NCBI GenBank assembly: GCA_025054935.1
Contig: JANWZD010000005.1
Span: forward strand, 124,001 to 188,000
DNA length: 64,000 bases
Reading direction: 5' to 3'
DNA from: Dehalococcoidia bacterium
GTDB taxonomy: Bacteria > Chloroflexota > Dehalococcoidia > SpSt-223
Below, piece after piece: positions 60,190 to 64,000 of the stretch (within the stretch, counting starts at the first letter, position 1; each line of letters opens with the position of its first letter). The notes under the pieces are model-generated. The model made no database searches. It was not told where the DNA came from and worked only from the letters and a program-made list of their open reading frames with translations. The translations under genes were made by a program, and so were the position numbers.

Positions 60190-62235
60190 TTATCGCCGAC
60201 GGTAGCCTGGCGTTCCGAAGGGGTTCGTAGCGTGAATGACCTGCAGCGCGGTGGTGATGTCATCCCAGTAGACGAAGAGGGGGTTCCCGTCGGAGCCGAT
60301 TGTGACTGCTGTGTGCCATCCTGAGGACGCCGCCGGCACGCGGCCGATGTCCTGAATAGTCAATCGCGTGCCGCTGCAGTCGAAGTCGGTGCAGAGAAGG
60401 CCGCGCAGCTGCGCAGTCGGCGGATGGACATAGAAGATGAACGCCTGACCGGTGGGGAGGACCGTCACCGACGGCATCCGTGCGCCGCTCGGTCCTGAGA
60501 ACTGGTTGGCGGTGGAACAGGCGTCGTTGGCGCAGCGGAAGAGGTCGAGCCGGTTCACGCTCTCGTTGCGTGCCACGAGCAAGGGGCGGCCTGTGGCGAG
60601 GATTGTGGCGGCGAACTCGGAGAAGGGCGTTCCCGAGCTGTCGATATCGCCGGTTGTTCCGCCGCTGGCGCAGGTTGTGGGGGATTGGCACGCGAAGTAG
60701 CGAATGCCGGCGGGGCTGCTCGTCTTCTTGCTGAAGACAAAGGGAAGCCCCGTTCCTGGAAAGGTGACGGCGGTCGCCCATTGCCCAATGCCGGCGCTGT
60801 CGACGGCGGCGACGTCTGCGGCGGGGACGAAGGTCGTGCACGCCGCATCTTGACACTGGATCACCTTCAGCCGCGTGAGCGACGCATCGTAGTAGGCGAT
60901 GAAAACCTGCCCATTGCCGTTCTCGTCGTCGTCCTTCATGACCGTGACCGACGTGTACAGCCCTGTATTGCCGCTCTCGTCGAGCGTGGTAATGGTGGCG
61001 GAGGTGCAGCGGAGATTGTGGCAGTGCGCGACCTTGAGCGCCGTATTCGTAACGTCGTAGTAGCTGATAATGCCGCGACCATCCGGCCCGATCGTCAGCG
61101 ACGTGAACTGGCCGACGTCGCTCGTTGCGCCGTCAAGGGTTGAGATGGTCGCCGTTGAGCAGGCGATGTCCTCGCAGTGCGCCACTTTCAAGTCGCCGTT
61201 GGTGCGGTCGTAGTAGCTGATCAAGGCCAATCCGTCGACACCGATTGCGACAGCGGGCCACTCCCCGACATTGGTCGTCTGGCCGTCGAGAAGTGTCCGC
61301 GCGATGGTCGGTCGCGGCGCCGCCGCTACGCTGAACTCGGTGCCGGCGAGCGTAAGCCCCATGCCGGCGGCGTAGGTGGTGTCGAGGTCGTTCTGACACG
61401 CCCACGTGGTGCCCGTCCACTTCGGCACGTGCCCTGTCGAGCAGGGGGAGGGAGCGCCGATGGCCGCAAGCGGAGTGGGGATGCCGGTGAGGCCGGCGAA
61501 CGGCGCTGCCGAGGCAGTGAGAGCAGCGGTCGCAGAGAGAGCGTGAGCGGCTGTGTAGGCAGCGGTGGCGGTAAGCGCGGTCGTTGCACTCAGCGCTGTC
61601 GTCGCGCTCTGGGCAGCGGTTGCGCTGAGCGCGCTCGTTGCAGTGACGGCGGTTGCAGCGGTCGATGCCGAAATTGCGCCGAGGGCGGTCGTTGCGGTCG
61701 CTGCCGTCGTTGCGGTGAGGGCGGTTGCCGCCGTCAAGGCGGAAGCTGCGCTGAGGGCGGTCGTTGCACTCAGCGCTGTCGTCGCGGTGGTTGCCGTCAG
61801 GGCGGTGCCGGCGGCGAGCGAAAACAGGGCGTACGGCGTGGGGGTAAGGGCGGTGCGCGGGAGGAGCGTGGTCATCCCGGGGTCTCCTGCGCACTGGACT
61901 GCGATTTCGAGAAAACGAGCATGGCCGGGGAAGGCGCCTGCGCCGAAGTCGAGGACGGTGGAAAAGAGCCCTTGGCTCACTAGGAGACCAGAACGCGTGA
62001 GCGTCGCGCCGATCTGGATGCCGCCTGTTTCAGCGTCGAACAGCCGGAACTCGAAATCGCAGGCGCCGGTGTGGGGAACGCCAGCGCGCGCCAGGTGTCC
62101 TTGATAGGTGAACGCAGTGGGGAGCGGCGTGCCGAGAGTGCCCGGCCCTGGGGGCGGCGCTGCTCGGACGAGGAGCGCGCTGAAGAGGGCTGCGCTGACA
62201 GCTGCGACCAAGGGTGCGAACTGAAGGCGGGCCAT
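60190..62235 (-). CDS. Secreted protein with Ala/Thr hexapeptide stalk and propeller-like repeats
   Basis: A 681-aa exported protein with signal peptide (LVAAVSAALFSALLVRA). Residues about 40-140 form a beta domain (TAFTYQGHLARAGV, ending TALTPTPYALFSLAA). About 144-245 are some seventeen copies of a six-residue unit [ST]A[TA][TS]A[LVA], for example TALSATTALSAA, encoded by an 18-nt tandem repeat. About 305-680 hold five to six copies of a propeller-like repeat: VAIGVDGLALISYYD followed by LKVAHCEDIACSTAT, with paired cysteines in each. Likely a stalk-and-head surface fibre. Operon with the next gene upstream. Confidence 0.7.
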   Translation of the reverse strand: MARLQFAPLVAAVSAALFSALLVRAAPPPGPGTLGTPLPTAFTYQGHLARAGVPHTGACDFEFRLFDAETGGIQIGATLTRSGLLVSQGLFSTVLDFGAGAFPGHARFLEIAVQCAGDPGMTTLLPRTALTPTPYALFSLAAGTALTATTATTALSATTALSAASALTAATALTATTAATATTALGAISASTAATAVTATSALSATAAQSATTALSATTALTATAAYTAAHALSATAALTASAAPFAGLTGIPTPLAAIGAPSPCSTGHVPKWTGTTWACQNDLDTTYAAGMGLTLAGTEFSVAAAPRPTIARTLLDGQTTNVGEWPAVAIGVDGLALISYYDRTNGDLKVAHCEDIACSTATISTLDGATSDVGQFTSLTIGPDGRGIISYYDVTNTALKVAHCHNLRCTSATITTLDESGNTGLYTSVTVMKDDDENGNGQVFIAYYDASLTRLKVIQCQDAACTTFVPAADVAAVDSAGIGQWATAVTFPGTGLPFVFSKKTSSPAGIRYFACQSPTTCASGGTTGDIDSSGTPFSEFAATILATGRPLLVARNESVNRLDLFRCANDACSTANQFSGPSGARMPSVTVLPTGQAFIFYVHPPTAQLRGLLCTDFDCSGTRLTIQDIGRVPAASSGWHTAVTIGSDGNPLFVYWDDITTALQVIHATNPFGTPGYRRR

Positions 62236-62253
62236 AGTGCACCGTTCCGGAGA

Positions 62254-62649
62254 TTAGTCGCCGTTCGCGTAGAGAGCGCTCTTGGGGAGGTAAACCGTGT
62301 TGAAGCGAGGAGTTGGAGCGGTCGGGGGTGCTGGGGTGGGGGCGTCGAGTGGAGGAGGAGGCGTGACCGCCGCGTGGAGAAATCCTGCGGTCAGGCGATA
62401 CTGCTCTCCTGCAGCAGAGCCCACGCTCAGCTGGCCGACAGCACCGACCAGCTGGAAGGCAGAGGCAGCGCTCAGCCCTCCGCCGCCATCGTGACGGTCG
62501 CGAGTGAGTGAATAGGGAGCGGGCGCTGCGCCTGCAGTCGGTCGAACAGGGAGGACCATCATCAGCGCCAAGACCGAGCCGGCGACCCCTGCCAGAACTG
62601 CGCGCATGAGGGCCATCCAATCGTTTGTTCTCTTGGCGCCGGCGGCCAT
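62254..62649 (-). CDS. Secreted small protein of the GGG...GFL...VYLP type
   Basis: A 131-aa exported protein from ATG 62649 with signal peptide (LAGVAGSVLALMMVLPVR). The mature part has HDGGGGLSAASAFQLVGAVG then QLSVGSAAGEQYRLTAGFLH. This is the repeated pattern found in many Chloroflexota secreted proteins. A Pro/Thr-rich linker and a terminal TVYLPKSALYANGD follow. The frame stays open into the wecG region but that part is antiphase. Precedes the hexapeptide-stalk gene by 18 nt. Function unknown. Confidence 0.6.
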   Translation of the reverse strand: MAAGAKRTNDWMALMRAVLAGVAGSVLALMMVLPVRPTAGAAPAPYSLTRDRHDGGGGLSAASAFQLVGAVGQLSVGSAAGEQYRLTAGFLHAAVTPPPPLDAPTPAPPTAPTPRFNTVYLPKSALYANGD

Positions 62650-62750
62650 TGTACTCTTTTGCTTGCGCACTGTCCAGCCGCCCCTCGCTTTGCGAAGGAG
62701 ATGACCCGAGAGCAGCGGGTCGAGGGACGGGGGGCTTGCAGGCGGTGGAG

Positions 62751-63254
62751 CTACTGCCGGTAGCGTTCGGCGAAGAGCGGGAATTGCCGCCAGCCGAACC
62801 GTTGCTGCACGACCCACCAGAAGAAGATGGGATCCTCGAGAAGGGAGCGTCGTCCGAGCCGCTTGGGGTCTTGCGGAATGCGAAACAGCCATTCGAGGCC
62901 GACCTTGGTCATCCACCCGGGAGGGACCGGGACATCGCCAGACATCCGGTCGAACGTCGAGCCGACCCCGATCATGACGGGGATACCCATGCGGTGCTGA
63001 TGGCGTGCCATGAAGAACTCCTGTCGTGGCGTCCCCATCGCGACAGCCAGGATTTCGAGTCCATCCGGGACAGCGCGTTCGGCGGCCTTGAGCATGGTGA
63101 ACAACGCCGGACTGTGTTGCGCCTGCGTGATGTAGTCGACATTCGGTGTAACGATAAGATGGGGCTTATGGCTTGCGATCATGGGCTCAATCGAGGCGAG
63201 CGTTTCGGCCCAAGTACCGTCGCGGACGCCGACGCCGAGAATGAAACGTCTCTG
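62751..63254 (-). pseudogene. WecG/TagA/CpsF-family glycosyltransferase with internal deletion
   Basis: The frame reads FILGVGVRDGTWAETLASIE, PHLIVTPNVDYITQAQHSPA, LKAAERAVPDG, then at once LEILAVAMGTPRQEFFMARH, PVMIGVGSTFDRMSGDVPVP and GLEWLFRIPQDPKRLGRRSL. In WecG/TagA proteins about 90 residues lie between the first PDG and the VGMGSPKQE-like part; they are missing. There is no start codon before the homologous region, and TAG codons occur in frame at 63257-63255 and 63287-63285. The ATG at 63182 could give 143 aa. I call it a pseudogene; a shortened protein is less likely. Confidence 0.6.
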
Positions 63255-63444
63255 CTACGGATCGGCGGAGAGGATGCTGGAGATCTAGCGGAACTGACGG
63301 CGCGCGTTGGGGCGGCTTCTTCGCGGGAGAGCAGCCTTCAGAAGCACGGGATGCAGAACTGCGTGCGGCTCATGTGGCACGCTGCTGCCCCCTCTGATAC
63401 CATCAGGGCTGTTCTTGCGATGCGCTGATCTCTTCGAGCGGCTC

Positions 63445-64000
63445 GTGCGAATTCTGTTCCTCAACCATAACGTGGCGTTCACTGGAGGGACATTCAATCG
63501 TGCCCTCGACATTGGGCACTACCTCTCGACGAGAGGGCATGAGGTCACGCTTTTGTCGATCAGCAAGTCGAATCGATGGGCATTCTCTGAGAAGTGGGTA
63601 CGAGGTGTTCACCTGTTCGAGACACCAGATTTGCTTGTCGGGCGTGCCCGAACAGGCTGGGACCTGTATGATGCCTTGCGCCGAGCAGGGTTTGTTGCTA
63701 AGCGAGACTGGGATCTGATCCACGCGTGGGACTGTCGCCCTGTTGTTATTCTTCCTGCGCTGGTTGCGCGTCGCGTGAGCGGCGCCCCGCTATTTATCGA
63801 CTGGTGTGACTGGTGGGGGCGCGGCGGCACCATCCAAGAGCGCTCCGGCTGGGTCGTGCGTACATTCTTCGGCCCGGTCGAGACATTTTTTGAAGAGGCG
63901 TTCCGTACCTCTGCCGATCGGACGACCGTGATCTCGACGGCGCTCAGAGAGCGCGCGGTCAGGCTCGGGGTGCCTCGCGAAACGATCCACCTCATGCCGC
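63445..64000 (+). CDS. Glycosyltransferase family 4-like protein, N-terminal part (runs off the window)
   Basis: 185 codons visible from GTG 63445: VRILFLNHNVAFTGGTFNRA is the typical GT4 start (nucleotide-independent glycine loop), followed by GHEVTLLSISKSNR, DLIHAWDCRPVVILPALVAR, APLFIDWCDWWGRG and RTTVISTALRERAVRLGVP (linker before the donor domain). The C-terminal domain lies beyond base 64000. The ribosome site is weak. Divergent from the wecG remnant. Confidence 0.8.
   Translation, partial: MRILFLNHNVAFTGGTFNRALDIGHYLSTRGHEVTLLSISKSNRWAFSEKWVRGVHLFETPDLLVGRARTGWDLYDALRRAGFVAKRDWDLIHAWDCRPVVILPALVARRVSGAPLFIDWCDWWGRGGTIQERSGWVVRTFFGPVETFFEEAFRTSADRTTVISTALRERAVRLGVPRETIHLMP

Overview
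The window is high-GC bacterial chromosome with densely packed operons. I infer a member of the Chloroflexota, possibly thermophilic. The evidence is the alaS / baseplate-J-like / ruvX / mltG gene order, an F420-type LLM oxidoreductase, a methylthioadenosine salvage cluster, secreted proteins of the GGG...GFL...VYLP type, and a class-level feel of the proteins; no rRNA is present to prove it. Most of the window is housekeeping, with one clearly accessory island at about 21.7-27.8 kb.

Layout. At 0-2.8 kb an apt-mtnA-mtnP-pfkB purine/methionine salvage operon runs leftwards from a visible promoter. glcF (2.8-4.1), a DUF5343-like gene (4.5-5.1) and a ridA-glmU-like-corC-cdd operon (6.0-9.1) follow. 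At 9.3-15.6 kb is the tightly overlapping alaS operon. It ends in an AhpD/carboxymuconolactone-type gene whose CxxC motif reads C-A-S-TGA, with the frame open for 119 more codons and a 7-bp GGC-loop hairpin 13 nt after the TGA. That is a strong selenoprotein candidate (CxxU). cobB, a DUF6282 hydrolase, tRNA-Ser(GCT), tRNA-Pro(GGG), a LamG protein and a secreted nuclease follow.

The accessory island (21.7-27.8 kb) starts with an AT-rich orphan gene. It carries two two-repeat CRISPR mini-arrays of the same 37-nt repeat family, each with a half-degenerate terminal repeat, 1.3 kb apart and embedded in gene debris. Next come a vWA lipoprotein, a polytopic membrane protein, a frameshifted and N-terminally truncated cas6, and an apparently intact RAMP-superfamily gene starting 12 nt from the cas6 remnant on the other strand. 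A MEDS-PAS-receiver protein abuts the RAMP gene tail to tail. I read this as the wreck of a type III-like CRISPR locus, possibly with a retained or repurposed RAMP.

From 29.7 to 46.8 kb are mainly metabolic, translation-modification, chaperone and cell-surface genes (LLM oxidoreductase, GT39-like protein, lpd, MFS, rsmE, prmA, dnaJ, two glycosyltransferases, accD, Rdx and thioredoxin-like proteins) plus a nitrilase-fold protein lacking two of three catalytic residues. A decayed lipase (46.9-47.6) precedes a sodium/proton antiport block: a structured leader, nhaA and all seven mrpABCDEFG genes (47.6-55.0). ECF sigma, accB and fabH follow, then on the minus strand a 37-aa membrane protein, a proline-rich membrane protein and ubiE-rex behind a probable Rex operator. 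The right end holds a surface operon (a hexapeptide-stalk protein with a propeller-like head), an internally deleted wecG-type gene, and the start of a glycosyltransferase running off the edge.
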